DNA of 33,506 bases from Erythrobacter sp. (GCA_030731635.1 JANQTR010000227.1:1-33506), one strand, 5' to 3'; positions 7,774-15,728 are shown, numbered from the stretch's first letter. Program-made: numbers and translations. The notes: a model not told the origin generated them from the sequence alone.

Positions 7774-8571
7774 ATGAGCGACCACGGGAAAATTGCGCGG
7801 GCATTTGTCGACGCGCGGCGGGATGACACGTTGTTGCATGCCTATCCCGGGGCAATGCCTGCCTCCCTCGCTGACGCTTACCGTATTCAGGATCGGGCCA
7901 TCGCCAGCGACGGCCGGTCAATCGGCGGCTGGAAACTTGGCCGGATTCGGTCGCCCGAGGCGAGCCAGTTTGGCGCCGAACGCCTCGCAGGACCGATCTT
8001 CAGCAATTCGATTGTGATCCCTGAGAACAGCGATCCCGTGGCGGTCCAAGTTCTGAGCGGCTTTGCTGCAGTCGAAGCCGAAGTCCTGCTACGGGTGTCA
8101 TCGACGCCGCCAGCCAACCTTTCGACTGAGGACGCACCCAAATTCGTCGATGAGGTGCGACTGGGAATCGAAATCGCAAGCTCGCCCTTTTTAGGGATCA
8201 ACCAGAATGGGCCCGCGGTCACGGTGTCGGACTTCGGCAATAATTTTGGACTGGTGGTGGGCCCGCCGATCCCAGACGCAATGGCGCCAGGCGCGCTGGA
8301 CCAGCTCGCGGAGCTCACGATAGACAATGTCACGGTCGGCACTGGCCTTGTGGTGGATATGCTCGACGGACCGTTCGGTTCACTCGCCTTTCTCGCGCGC
8401 CTGCTAGCCGAACGCGGACGTAGGCTCGAGCCGGGGCAATGGATATCGAGCGGCGCGATCACTGGGGTGCATCCGGTCAGGCATGGGCAGCACGTGCGCG
8501 CCACTTTCGGAAGTGGCCTTGCCATCGAGTGCACCACTGTCCCGGCACTGCTGCCGGAGAGCGCGAAATGA
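7774..8571 (+). CDS. 2-keto-4-pentenoate hydratase / fumarylacetoacetate-hydrolase-fold enzyme
   Basis: 265 residues, close to MhpD-type hydratases (about 260-270). These cytoplasmic enzymes bind Mg2+ or Mn2+ and add water to, decarboxylate or isomerise 2-keto acids. Visible features are GGWKLGRIRSPEAS (51-64), the FGAERLAGPIF segment, the metal-binding Glu-x-Glu at 101/103 in AVEAEVLLRV, and Glu133 in GIEIASS. The start at 7774 is preferred over 7657 because the longer form would run through the operator at 7715-7730; AGAGGGG lies at 7753-7759. The stop overlaps the MFS start (ATGA). Its place in a uronate locus is not textbook: it may handle a linear unsaturated or 3-deoxy-2-keto acid. The exact reaction is unknown. 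Confidence 0.8.
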   Translation: MSDHGKIARAFVDARRDDTLLHAYPGAMPASLADAYRIQDRAIASDGRSIGGWKLGRIRSPEASQFGAERLAGPIFSNSIVIPENSDPVAVQVLSGFAAVEAEVLLRVSSTPPANLSTEDAPKFVDEVRLGIEIASSPFLGINQNGPAVTVSDFGNNFGLVVGPPIPDAMAPGALDQLAELTIDNVTVGTGLVVDMLDGPFGSLAFLARLLAERGRRLEPGQWISSGAITGVHPVRHGQHVRATFGSGLAIECTTVPALLPESAK

Positions 8572-9872
8572 GTAGCGCACCGTTCAGCAAGGACAAATCC
8601 GGCGCGATCGGGGCAGGCGCAGCGCTTGGGCGCCACCGCTGGCTGGTGGTCGCGCTGCTGTTTCTGGCGACCACAGTCAACTACATCGACCGCACCATGC
8701 TAGGCTTGCTCAAGCCGGAGCTTTCGCTCGAGCTTGGCTGGAGCGAGGATGATTACGGCAACATCGTAACCGCCTTCCAGTTTGCTTACGCCTTCGGCTT
8801 TCTGTTCATGGGCTGGCTGATCGACAAGGTCGGCCCGCGAATCGGCTATGCCATTGCGATAGGGATCTGGACGGTTGGCCATGCGGCGCATGGATTTGCA
8901 TCTTCCATTGTGGCGTTCATGTCGGCCCGCGCTGTGCTTGGTGTGGGTGAAGCGGGGCATTTCCCCGCAGTCGTGCGCGCCAGCAGCGAATGGTTCCCCC
9001 AGAAAGAGCGCGCTTATGCGATCGGCTGGGTAAACTCGGCGACCACGATTGGTGTGATCCTGACCGCGCCGACATTGTGGTTGTGTATGGAAGTGATCGG
9101 CTGGGGATGGCGCGAGACTTTCATTTACACCGGAATGTTCGGCATTATGCTCGCGACAATTTGGTGGTGGGTCTATACCGCGCCGCGCCAAAGCCGCCGC
9201 GTGAACGCCGCAGAGCTTGAATGGATCGAGCATGATCCGCCCGAATCCGTGCAGCAGATCGGCTGGGGCGCGCTGGTCACAAAGCGCGAGGCATGGGCCT
9301 TTGCCGCAGCAAAGTTCCTGACCGATCCGGTCTGGTTCCTGATGCTGTTCTGGCTGCCGAGCTATTTCAGCGCCACTTACGGGATTGATCTCAAGGTTGT
9401 GCTGCTGCCGATGATTGGGATGTATCTCCTGTCGGATGTGGGGAGCATCGCGGGAGGATGGATGTCCTCACGGCTGATCCAGCGCGGCCACAGTGTCAAT
9501 TTCTCGCGCAAGGTCACGATGATGTGCGCCGGACTTTGCGTTGTGCCCTTGCTGTTCGTCTCAGGGCTGGAAAACATGTGGTTGGCGGTGCTCCTGATTG
9601 GTCTGGCGCTGGCAGGGCATCAGGCCTTTTCCACCAACCTGCTCGCCCTGCCGCCCGATATGTTCCCCAAGCGTGCGGTCGGCTCGGTGATAGGTCTTGG
9701 CGGGTTCATGGGCGGGATCGGCGGGATGATTATGGCTAAGTCGACCGGGATGGTGCTCGATGCCACTGGAGGGGATTATTCGGTCATCTTTGCCGTGTGC
9801 ACCACGGTCTATTTCGTCGCCGTTTTGGCGATCCATAGTCTGTCACCACGTCTCGCACGGGCAGAAATCTAG
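8568..9872 (+). CDS. MFS transporter, ExuT-like anion:cation symporter family
   Basis: 434 residues with about 12 predicted membrane helices. NYIDRTMLG in helix 1, GWLIDKVGPRIGY after helix 2, and GVGEAGHFPAVVRASSEWFP with a nearby ERAYAIG match the ACS family, which includes the hexuronate carrier ExuT and glucarate carriers. It should bring a uronate or a small unsaturated uronide across the inner membrane with protons. The start at 8568 is chosen for the ATGA overlap with the hydratase stop (8569-8571), which suggests translational coupling; the in-frame extension to 8439 would lie inside the hydratase gene. The pair hydratase-MFS is probably one transcript from the operator-controlled promoter near 7730. 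Confidence 0.9.
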   Translation: MSSAPFSKDKSGAIGAGAALGRHRWLVVALLFLATTVNYIDRTMLGLLKPELSLELGWSEDDYGNIVTAFQFAYAFGFLFMGWLIDKVGPRIGYAIAIGIWTVGHAAHGFASSIVAFMSARAVLGVGEAGHFPAVVRASSEWFPQKERAYAIGWVNSATTIGVILTAPTLWLCMEVIGWGWRETFIYTGMFGIMLATIWWWVYTAPRQSRRVNAAELEWIEHDPPESVQQIGWGALVTKREAWAFAAAKFLTDPVWFLMLFWLPSYFSATYGIDLKVVLLPMIGMYLLSDVGSIAGGWMSSRLIQRGHSVNFSRKVTMMCAGLCVVPLLFVSGLENMWLAVLLIGLALAGHQAFSTNLLALPPDMFPKRAVGSVIGLGGFMGGIGGMIMAKSTGMVLDATGGDYSVIFAVCTTVYFVAVLAIHSLSPRLARAEI

Positions 9873-9921
9873 GTTTTGAATACCGAGAATTGAGCAACAA
9901 GCAAAGCGGCCGGCGCACGAA

Positions 9922-9935
9922 TGACACCGGTATCA
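9922..9935. promoter_or_regulatory. Predicted LacI-family operator, copy 3 (TonB-dependent receptor)
   Basis: TGACACCGGTATCA, 13 of 14 positions of the palindrome. It lies in the 86-base gap between the MFS stop and the receptor start, only 23 bases before the ATG, so bound repressor would block the promoter or early elongation. It suggests that the receptor has its own regulated promoter. Confidence 0.75.
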
Positions 9936-9958
9936 AAAAAATCAGGCAGGAGAGGCAA

Positions 9959-12595
9959 ATGCACAAGAAAATCTGGCTCATGAGTTCGGCGGCATGTCTG
10001 GCAGTTGTTTGCCAGGAGCCCGCTTATGCCCAAGCCCAGCCCGCTGAGGCGGACAACGCGGATCAGGGTGAAAGCAGCACGATCATCGTTTCGGGTATCA
10101 GGGACTCCCTACGCAAGGCTGCGCAGGTCAAGCGTGACGCCGATCAGGTGCTAGATGTCATCACTGCCGAAGACGTGGGCAAACTTCCTGACGACAACGT
10201 CGCCGAAGCGCTCCAGCGCGTCACCGGGGTGCAGATCACCCGCGTGTTTGGCGAAGGGCAGGCGGTCAATATTCGCGGCCTCAATCAGGTGCGGGTCGAA
10301 GTTGACGGACGCACGCTACTGGGCTTTTCGGCACGGGTCTCGCCGCCGGAAAACGATAACCTCGGCCGTTCTTCCGGTCTTGATGCCGTGCCCTCTTCGC
10401 TATTTGGCCGCCTTGAAGTGGCCAAATCATCCATTGCCAGTCAGGTCGAAGGCGGGCTCGGCGGCACGGTGAACCTCAAAACTCCAAAGCCATTCGATTT
10501 CAAGAAGCCAACCATCTCGGTCAGCGCGCGGGGCACCTATTCGGACGAATCCGAACAGTTCGAACCAGCCTTCCAGGGCCTTTTCACCACCACCTTCGGC
10601 GGCGATGACCAGTTCGGTGTCTTGCTCTCGGGCGAGTATCAGAAGCGCACCTCGCGGCTCCAATTGTTCGAACGGAACAATTTTCTCCAGCGCAATAACG
10701 GCGATCCGACCGCAACCAATCGGCTTGCGCCGCTGCAACTGCAATATGAAAACGTGCTGATCGACCGTTCGCGTATCGGCGTGAGCGGAGCGTTCCAGTG
10801 GAAAGCGTCAGACAATCTGACCCTGACGGCGGATGCTCTCTATTCGCGGGTGGATGCCGATCGCACCAATCAGGCAGTGACCTTCATCCTGCCAACCAAC
10901 CAGAACCTCAATTTCCGTAACCCGGTGTTCCAGGAGTTCGACGGTTTCCAGTACATCGTCTCCGCCCAGTCGACCGGACGCATCCGCACTCAGAGCCAGC
11001 GGCGCAAGGACCCGACCGATAACCTGCTGATCGGCTTCAATGCCAAATTCGACAGCAATGATGGTTTCACCGTTGAAGGCGACGCCTATTACAGCCGGGG
11101 TACGCTGCGGCAGGAAATCGAGGTCGTCGTACTCGACACGCCGTCAAACGTGATCGGGACTTTCGACTTCCGCAACGGCACGGTGCCCAGCCTCGTGCTT
11201 GAACGCCCGGCTGGCACGCCGTTCACTTTGACGGATCCCAGTGTTTACAACTTCCCAACCTCCGGCAACCTGACGCTGCGTGCCAACCAGCTGCCCGGCA
11301 ATCTTGAAGAATACGCCGCTCGGGTCGATTTCGGTTATGAAGTGAGCGATGGCATCAAGCTCACGGCAGGCTTGCGCTATGTCGATCTGAGTGCCGACCA
11401 GACCTCGTTCCGCAGCCGCGGGCTGGCCACGCGCGCCGAACTCGAGCCGTTCTTTGTCGCGGGCGATCCGAATTTCCTCGGCAGCATCGACGGTGATTTT
11501 CCGCGCGAATTTGCGACCTTCTTCCCCGATCGCGACTTTCTGCTGGACCGGGTGCTGACCAGCGAGCCGGGCGACGGGCCGAACGGATTCGCCCGCAACA
11601 ACCTGCGCGACTTCGTGCTGAACGAGAAGACCTATACCGGCTATGTCATGGGCAATGCCGAGTTCGACCTGCTCGGCCGGCCAGCCAAGTTCAATGCTGG
11701 CGTAAGGGTCAGTCATACGGAATTCCGTGCCAATACGCTGACACAGTTGCCGGGCAATGTGCTGGTGCCGACGATCGACACCAACAGCTTCACCAATGTG
11801 CTGCCCAGCGCCAACCTGGTCGTGAATGTCACGGATGATTTCCTGGTGCGTGTTGCCGCGTCGCAGACAATGCAGCGCGCGGGCCTTGCTGATCTTGCGC
11901 CGAGCACTTTCATCAACCCGACCAACCTCACGTCGGGCGGCGGGAACGCCCAACTGACGCCTCCGCTCTCGACCAACTTCGACATCTCGTTCGAATATTA
12001 CACCGGCGGATCAAACCTTATTTCGGCGGCGGTGTTCTACAAGGATGTCAAAGATGCGATCAGCACCGGCACGATCCAGGAAGACATTATCTTCGAAGGC
12101 GCGCCACTGACCGTTCAAACTTCGCGCCCCTTCAACATAGACAGTGCCAAGGTGAAGGGTTTCGAAGTCGGCATTACGCAGTTCCTCGACTTCCTGCCTT
12201 CGCCGTTCGACGGGCTGGGGGTGATCGCCAACTACACCTTTGCCGATAGCGAGGACAGCGCAGGCTTCCCGCTGGTGGCGACCTCGAAGCATAGCTACAA
12301 TCTCGTCGGGCTGTATGAGAAGGGCCCGCTTTCGGCCCGTGTCGCCTATAACTGGCGCGACGATGCAGTGTTCGAATTCACGCAAGGGCGACCCGACGTG
12401 ATTGCAGCCTTGTCGCAGCTTGATGCCCAGATCGGGATCGACCTGACCAAGCAGGTCACCCTGCAACTGCTGGGCCAGAATCTGCTGCCACGTCAATCGG
12501 CAACGGTCGAGATCAGCAACTTCAATCCGATCGCGCTTAACAGTTACGCTCTTTCCGAACGTCGCTTCTCAATCGGCGTACGGGCTAAGTTCTAG
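9959..12595 (+). CDS. TonB-dependent outer-membrane receptor (Xanthomonas/Caulobacter carbohydrate type)
   Basis: 878 residues. A signal peptide ends near AYAQA (residue 26), a TonB box TIIVSG lies at 41-46, and the plug carries EDVGKLPDDNVAEALQRVTG, VNIRGL and GGLGGTVNLKTP. This pattern is typical of the TIGR01782 class used for glycan and other nutrient uptake in sphingomonads, Caulobacter and Xanthomonas. The remainder is the 22-stranded barrel with a C-terminal aromatic (GVRAKF). The start at 9959 is chosen over 9890 because AGGAGAGG (9948-9955) sits just upstream and the product then opens with a proper signal peptide. Given the neighbours, it probably takes up an acidic oligosaccharide produced by the beta-helix enzyme; the substrate is an inference. 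Confidence 0.93.
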   Translation: MHKKIWLMSSAACLAVVCQEPAYAQAQPAEADNADQGESSTIIVSGIRDSLRKAAQVKRDADQVLDVITAEDVGKLPDDNVAEALQRVTGVQITRVFGEGQAVNIRGLNQVRVEVDGRTLLGFSARVSPPENDNLGRSSGLDAVPSSLFGRLEVAKSSIASQVEGGLGGTVNLKTPKPFDFKKPTISVSARGTYSDESEQFEPAFQGLFTTTFGGDDQFGVLLSGEYQKRTSRLQLFERNNFLQRNNGDPTATNRLAPLQLQYENVLIDRSRIGVSGAFQWKASDNLTLTADALYSRVDADRTNQAVTFILPTNQNLNFRNPVFQEFDGFQYIVSAQSTGRIRTQSQRRKDPTDNLLIGFNAKFDSNDGFTVEGDAYYSRGTLRQEIEVVVLDTPSNVIGTFDFRNGTVPSLVLERPAGTPFTLTDPSVYNFPTSGNLTLRANQLPGNLEEYAARVDFGYEVSDGIKLTAGLRYVDLSADQTSFRSRGLATRAELEPFFVAGDPNFLGSIDGDFPREFATFFPDRDFLLDRVLTSEPGDGPNGFARNNLRDFVLNEKTYTGYVMGNAEFDLLGRPAKFNAGVRVSHTEFRANTLTQLPGNVLVPTIDTNSFTNVLPSANLVVNVTDDFLVRVAASQTMQRAGLADLAPSTFINPTNLTSGGGNAQLTPPLSTNFDISFEYYTGGSNLISAAVFYKDVKDAISTGTIQEDIIFEGAPLTVQTSRPFNIDSAKVKGFEVGITQFLDFLPSPFDGLGVIANYTFADSEDSAGFPLVATSKHSYNLVGLYEKGPLSARVAYNWRDDAVFEFTQGRPDVIAALSQLDAQIGIDLTKQVTLQLLGQNLLPRQSATVEISNFNPIALNSYALSERRFSIGVRAKF

Positions 12596-12600
12596 CGCGA

Positions 12601-12663
12601 CAGGCGCCAGCGGGTCGGCGGGATGCTTCCTTCCGGCCCGCCGCCTTCGGGCTGGCGCACCTG
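12601..12663 (+). promoter_or_regulatory. Long intergenic stem-loop between receptor and isomerase genes
   Basis: Six bases past the receptor stop begins a nested inverted repeat. GCGCCAGC (12604-12611) pairs with GCTGGCGC (12651-12658), flanked by CAGG (12601-12604) with CCTG (12660-12663), and inside it CGGCGGG (12616-12622) pairs with CCCGCCG (12637-12643) around a 14-base loop. No T-tract follows. It may be an RNA stability element or partial terminator separating high receptor expression from the catabolic genes. Confidence 0.55.
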
Positions 12664-12714
12664 TAACAAAGACGACAAAAAGAACCGTGAAACTCCCATC
12701 GGAAAGCCCATCCC

Positions 12715-13347
12715 ATGAAGATTGCCCTGATTATCGAGAACAGCCAGGCAGCCAAGAATGCCACTATTCATCAGGCTCTGGCCTCGGTGGTCGAGCCGTT
12801 GGGGCATCAGGTGTTCAATTACGGGATGTACACGCCCGAAGATAAGGCCTCGCTGACCTATCCGATGAATGGCCTGCTGGCGGGCATCCTGCTCAATTCC
12901 GGAGCGGCGGATTTTGTCGTCACCGGCTGCGGCACTGGGATGGGATCGATGCTGGCCTGCAACGCCATGCCCGGCGTATTCTGCGGCCTGCTGATCGACC
13001 CCACCGATGCCTTTCTGTTCAACCAGATCAACGCCGGGAACTGCATTTCCATGCCCTATGCCAAGGGCTTCGGCTGGGCGGCAGAACTGAACCTTGCCGA
13101 TTGCTATCGCAAGCTGTTCGAAAACGAGCCGGGGCTGGGATACCCGCGCGAACGCGCCACCTTCATGGCGGCCAATCGCGGCGTGCTGGCCGATCTCAAG
13201 TCGGTGACCTGCCACGACATGCTGACCGTGCTTCGCAATGTCGATCAGGACTTGCTTCGGGCCGCGATTGCGAGCGAAAAATTTGCCGAATATTTCTATC
13301 CCAATTCGCAGGATGAGGAAATTTCAGGCCTGCTGCGCAGATTGTGA
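12715..13347 (+). CDS. RpiB/LacA/LacB-fold isomerase, probable DhuI-like uronate ketol-isomerase
   Basis: 210 residues, longer than RpiB (about 150), as in the extended members of the family. The fold is shown by an IALIIENS opening strand, the core GCGTGMGSMLACN (71-83) with a Cys in the position of the RpiB catalytic Cys, and NQINAGNCISMP in the place of the RpiB segment that follows the active site. Streptococcal DhuI, which isomerises 4-deoxy-L-threo-5-hexosulose-uronate from glycosaminoglycans, belongs to this superfamily and works with the KduD-like DhuD. The next two genes are KduD-like and KdgK-like, so the same step is the best guess. No KduI gene is present. A pentose or galactose-6-phosphate isomerase is less likely here. 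Confidence 0.8.
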   Translation: MKIALIIENSQAAKNATIHQALASVVEPLGHQVFNYGMYTPEDKASLTYPMNGLLAGILLNSGAADFVVTGCGTGMGSMLACNAMPGVFCGLLIDPTDAFLFNQINAGNCISMPYAKGFGWAAELNLADCYRKLFENEPGLGYPRERATFMAANRGVLADLKSVTCHDMLTVLRNVDQDLLRAAIASEKFAEYFYPNSQDEEISGLLRRL

Positions 13348-13355
13348 GTGCGATA

Positions 13356-14111
13356 ATGGACAATCCATTCGACCTTTCTGGCAAGGTGGCCGTCGTGACC
13401 GGAGCCAATACCGGCATCGGACAGGGCATTGCCGTGGCACTGGCGCGCGCTGGGGCGGACATCGCGCTGGTAGCGCGCAGCGATGCCAGCGAAACCGCTG
13501 CGTTGATCGAGCAGGCCGGGCGACGGGTGGCCATCATCAAAGCGGATCTGGCGACGATCGAACCATGCGGGCGGATTGTCGATGAAACGATCCGCGAACT
13601 GGGCGGGCTGGATGTTCTGGTGAACAATGCCGGCATCATTCGCCGCAATGATGCGCTCGATTTCACTGAGGCGGATTGGGACGCGGTGCTCGATACCAAC
13701 CTCAAGGTTGCGTTTTTCCTCGCGCAAGCGGCGGCGCGGTACATGGTCAGCCATGGTGGGGGCGCGATCATTAACATCGCCTCGATGCTGACCTTTCAAG
13801 GCGGCATCCGCGTGGCGAGTTACACCGCATCCAAAAGCGGGATCGGCGGGCTGACCAAGTTGCTGGCCAACGAATGGGCCGCGAAAGGCATCAACGTCAA
13901 CGCCATTGCGCCGGGCTATATCGCCACCAATAATACCGCCGCATTGCAGGCCGATGTAGACCGCAATCGCCAGATCCTCGAACGCATTCCGGCGGGCCGT
14001 TGGGGGGAACCCAGCGATCTGGGCGGCGCGGCCGTCTTCCTCGCTTCGGACTCGGCGCGCTATGTGCAAGGCCACATCCTTGCCGTCGACGGGGGCTGGC
14101 TGGCACGCTGA
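13356..14111 (+). CDS. kduD: KduD-like short-chain dehydrogenase (2-dehydro-3-deoxy-D-gluconate-forming)
   Basis: 251 residues, classical SDR. NAD(P) binding is shown by TGANTGIG (15-22) and NNAGI (90-94). The catalytic set is Ser143, Tyr156 and Lys160 (YTASK). The opening NPFDLSGKVAVVTGANTGIG and the GRWGEPSDLGGAAVFLAS / VDGGW ending are close to KduD and 2-deoxy-D-gluconate 3-dehydrogenase. The expected reaction is reduction of 3-deoxy-D-glycero-2,5-hexodiulosonate to 2-keto-3-deoxygluconate. ATG 13356 is preferred; a GTG at 13344 overlaps the isomerase stop and is the alternative. The kinase ATG follows the stop codon directly, so isomerase, dehydrogenase and kinase form an operon. A gluconate 5-dehydrogenase is the main alternative. 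Confidence 0.85.
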   Translation: MDNPFDLSGKVAVVTGANTGIGQGIAVALARAGADIALVARSDASETAALIEQAGRRVAIIKADLATIEPCGRIVDETIRELGGLDVLVNNAGIIRRNDALDFTEADWDAVLDTNLKVAFFLAQAAARYMVSHGGGAIINIASMLTFQGGIRVASYTASKSGIGGLTKLLANEWAAKGINVNAIAPGYIATNNTAALQADVDRNRQILERIPAGRWGEPSDLGGAAVFLASDSARYVQGHILAVDGGWLAR

Positions 14112-15125
14112 ATGACCGGGGTGGTTGCAAGTTTTGGGGAAGTGCTGCTGCGCTACAGCCCGCCAGCACCGCTGCTGCTGGCCCAGGCGCGGCAGTTGGA
14201 GATTTGCACCGGCGGTGCAGAGGCCAATGTCGCGGCCGCGCTGGCCCGCCTCAGCCATCGCAGCCGGATGCTGACGGTGCTACCCGAGAATGTCCTCGGC
14301 CAGCGAGCCAAGGCCGATCTGGCGGCGCATGGAGTGGATACAAGCCATGTCCTCCATCGGCAGGGGCGGATGGGGAGCTATTTCCTAGATGTCGCGAGCG
14401 GGCTGCGCACGGGCAAGGTCACCTATGATCGCCAACACAGCGCATTCGTGCAATCGGCCGCAGTGGACTGGCCGATTGCCGATTGGCTGGATGGCGTGTC
14501 CCACTTGCACCTTTCGGGGATAACCCTTGCTTTGAGCGAGGAGCTGGCCGACGCAACCCTCGCTTTAGCCATGGCAGCGAAAGCGATTGGTGCCACAATA
14601 TCCTTCGATGGCAACTTCCGTGCGGCTTTGTGGGAGAGCTCGCAGCGCGACCCGCGCGTGCCGATCTCCCGCATGTTTGCTGTCGCCGATATCATTTTTG
14701 CCAATCATAAGGATGCGGGGCTCGTGCTGAGCGAGGAATTCAGCGGGGAGGGACCGGCGCGCAGGCGCGAGGCTGCGCTTGCACTGCTTGATGCCTTTCC
14801 CGGCATCGCAGCCATCGCGTCAACCGCGAGGACTATCGAAGATGCGGCGACCCATCATATTTCGGCCCGCATCGATACGCCGCAAAGTGCTGAGGAAACC
14901 GATACGTGGCGAATAGCCGCAATTGTCGACCGGATCGGCACCGGGGACGCCTATGCGGCCGGAGTTTTGCATACCTGGCTTCATGATCCAAAAGACCTTG
15001 TCAGTGCGGCAAGAAACGGGCTGGGTCTCATGGCGCTGAAGCATGCAAGCTGGGGCGATGCCTCACTTGCGTCGGCAGATGATCTTGCGGCCGTGGTTAG
15101 CGGCGCAAAGGATGTTGCAAGGTAA
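14112..15125 (+). CDS. kdgK: PfkB-family sugar kinase, probable 2-keto-3-deoxygluconate kinase
   Basis: 337 residues, ribokinase fold. The N-terminal GGAEANVAAALARL and the LGQRAKADLAAHGVDTSHV segments are standard for KDG kinases, and the C-terminal DRIGTGDAYAAGV motif carries the anion hole and the catalytic base Asp279. The enzyme would phosphorylate 2-keto-3-deoxygluconate to KDPG, which then goes to the Entner-Doudoroff aldolase (not encoded in this window). Its ATG starts on the base after the KduD-like stop. It is the last gene of the uronate run. Fructokinase or another PfkB activity cannot be excluded from sequence, but the context strongly favours KdgK. Confidence 0.85.
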   Translation: MTGVVASFGEVLLRYSPPAPLLLAQARQLEICTGGAEANVAAALARLSHRSRMLTVLPENVLGQRAKADLAAHGVDTSHVLHRQGRMGSYFLDVASGLRTGKVTYDRQHSAFVQSAAVDWPIADWLDGVSHLHLSGITLALSEELADATLALAMAAKAIGATISFDGNFRAALWESSQRDPRVPISRMFAVADIIFANHKDAGLVLSEEFSGEGPARRREAALALLDAFPGIAAIASTARTIEDAATHHISARIDTPQSAEETDTWRIAAIVDRIGTGDAYAAGVLHTWLHDPKDLVSAARNGLGLMALKHASWGDASLASADDLAAVVSGAKDVAR

Positions 15126-15320
15126 TGATTGCCGGTTCGCCCAGAACCAACATCAGCGCACAGGCTTTCGGCGCGGGTCACTTATGGACGAACGCCTGAA
15201 CGGCGATTTTCGGCAGTAGAATTACAGACACCCGCCGCCCGCTAAGCAGGGGCAACACTCTGCTATCCCCGGCGCGCACTTTGGCGTAGTCTTGCTCCAA
15301 GCATATGGCCTTGGGAGCCC

Positions 15321-15728
15321 ATCATCGAAAAACGCCTGATCTATCGTTCGCAGCCATTCGGCTTTGACAAGTCCATGCTGGCGGGCATTTTGTCAGCAGC
15401 GCGGCGCAACAATCCGCAGCAGGGCATCACTGGCGCACTGATCTGCCGGCACGATGTTTATCTCCAACTGATCGAAGGCCCGGCGGAGGCGATTGATTCG
15501 CTTTACGCCCGCATACTGTCCGATGATCGTCACACCAACGTTGATCTGTTGCTGACAGAAGACATGGGCGAACGAATGTTTCCGGCTTGGGCAATGCTCG
15601 ATGATGAAGCGCCATCGCTGTTCTGGTCAGCGCAGGATGTGGCCGCAGGCGCGCTTGAAAAAGCCAGCCCGGAAGAACTGCGTGCACCGTTTCTGCGGCT
15701 GAGCGCAGCCCATCCGGGTGCGGGTTAG
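15321..15728 (+). CDS. BLUF-domain blue-light sensor; start codon anomalous
   Basis: A stand-alone BLUF protein of about 118-136 residues. The frame carries LIYRS (the flavin-contacting Tyr, codon 15342), the ARRNN-x3-GITGALI segment, a YLQLIEG strand with the key Gln, SLYARILSDDRH, and a FPAWAM element with the Trp and Met near the flavin. BLUF domains bind FAD and switch hydrogen bonding in blue light. The first in-frame ATG is at 15375 and would remove the Tyr and the first beta-strand. Upstream, in frame to the stop at 15243, there is no ATG, GTG or TTG; the position where related proteins start reads ATC ATC (15321-15326), 3 and 6 bases after GGGAG. The listed start is therefore tentative. 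A damaged start, a rare ATC start or a base error are the options. Confidence 0.75.
   Translation: MIEKRLIYRSQPFGFDKSMLAGILSAARRNNPQQGITGALICRHDVYLQLIEGPAEAIDSLYARILSDDRHTNVDLLLTEDMGERMFPAWAMLDDEAPSLFWSAQDVAAGALEKASPEELRAPFLRLSAAHPGAG

Noticed and set aside
11144..11953. 269-codon minus-strand frame inside the TonB receptor gene
   Set aside because: It lies wholly within a strong coding gene, and the product has no recognisable domain.
15134..15148. GGTTC/GAACC hairpin after the kinase gene as terminator
   Set aside because: The stem is only five base pairs and no T-tract follows.
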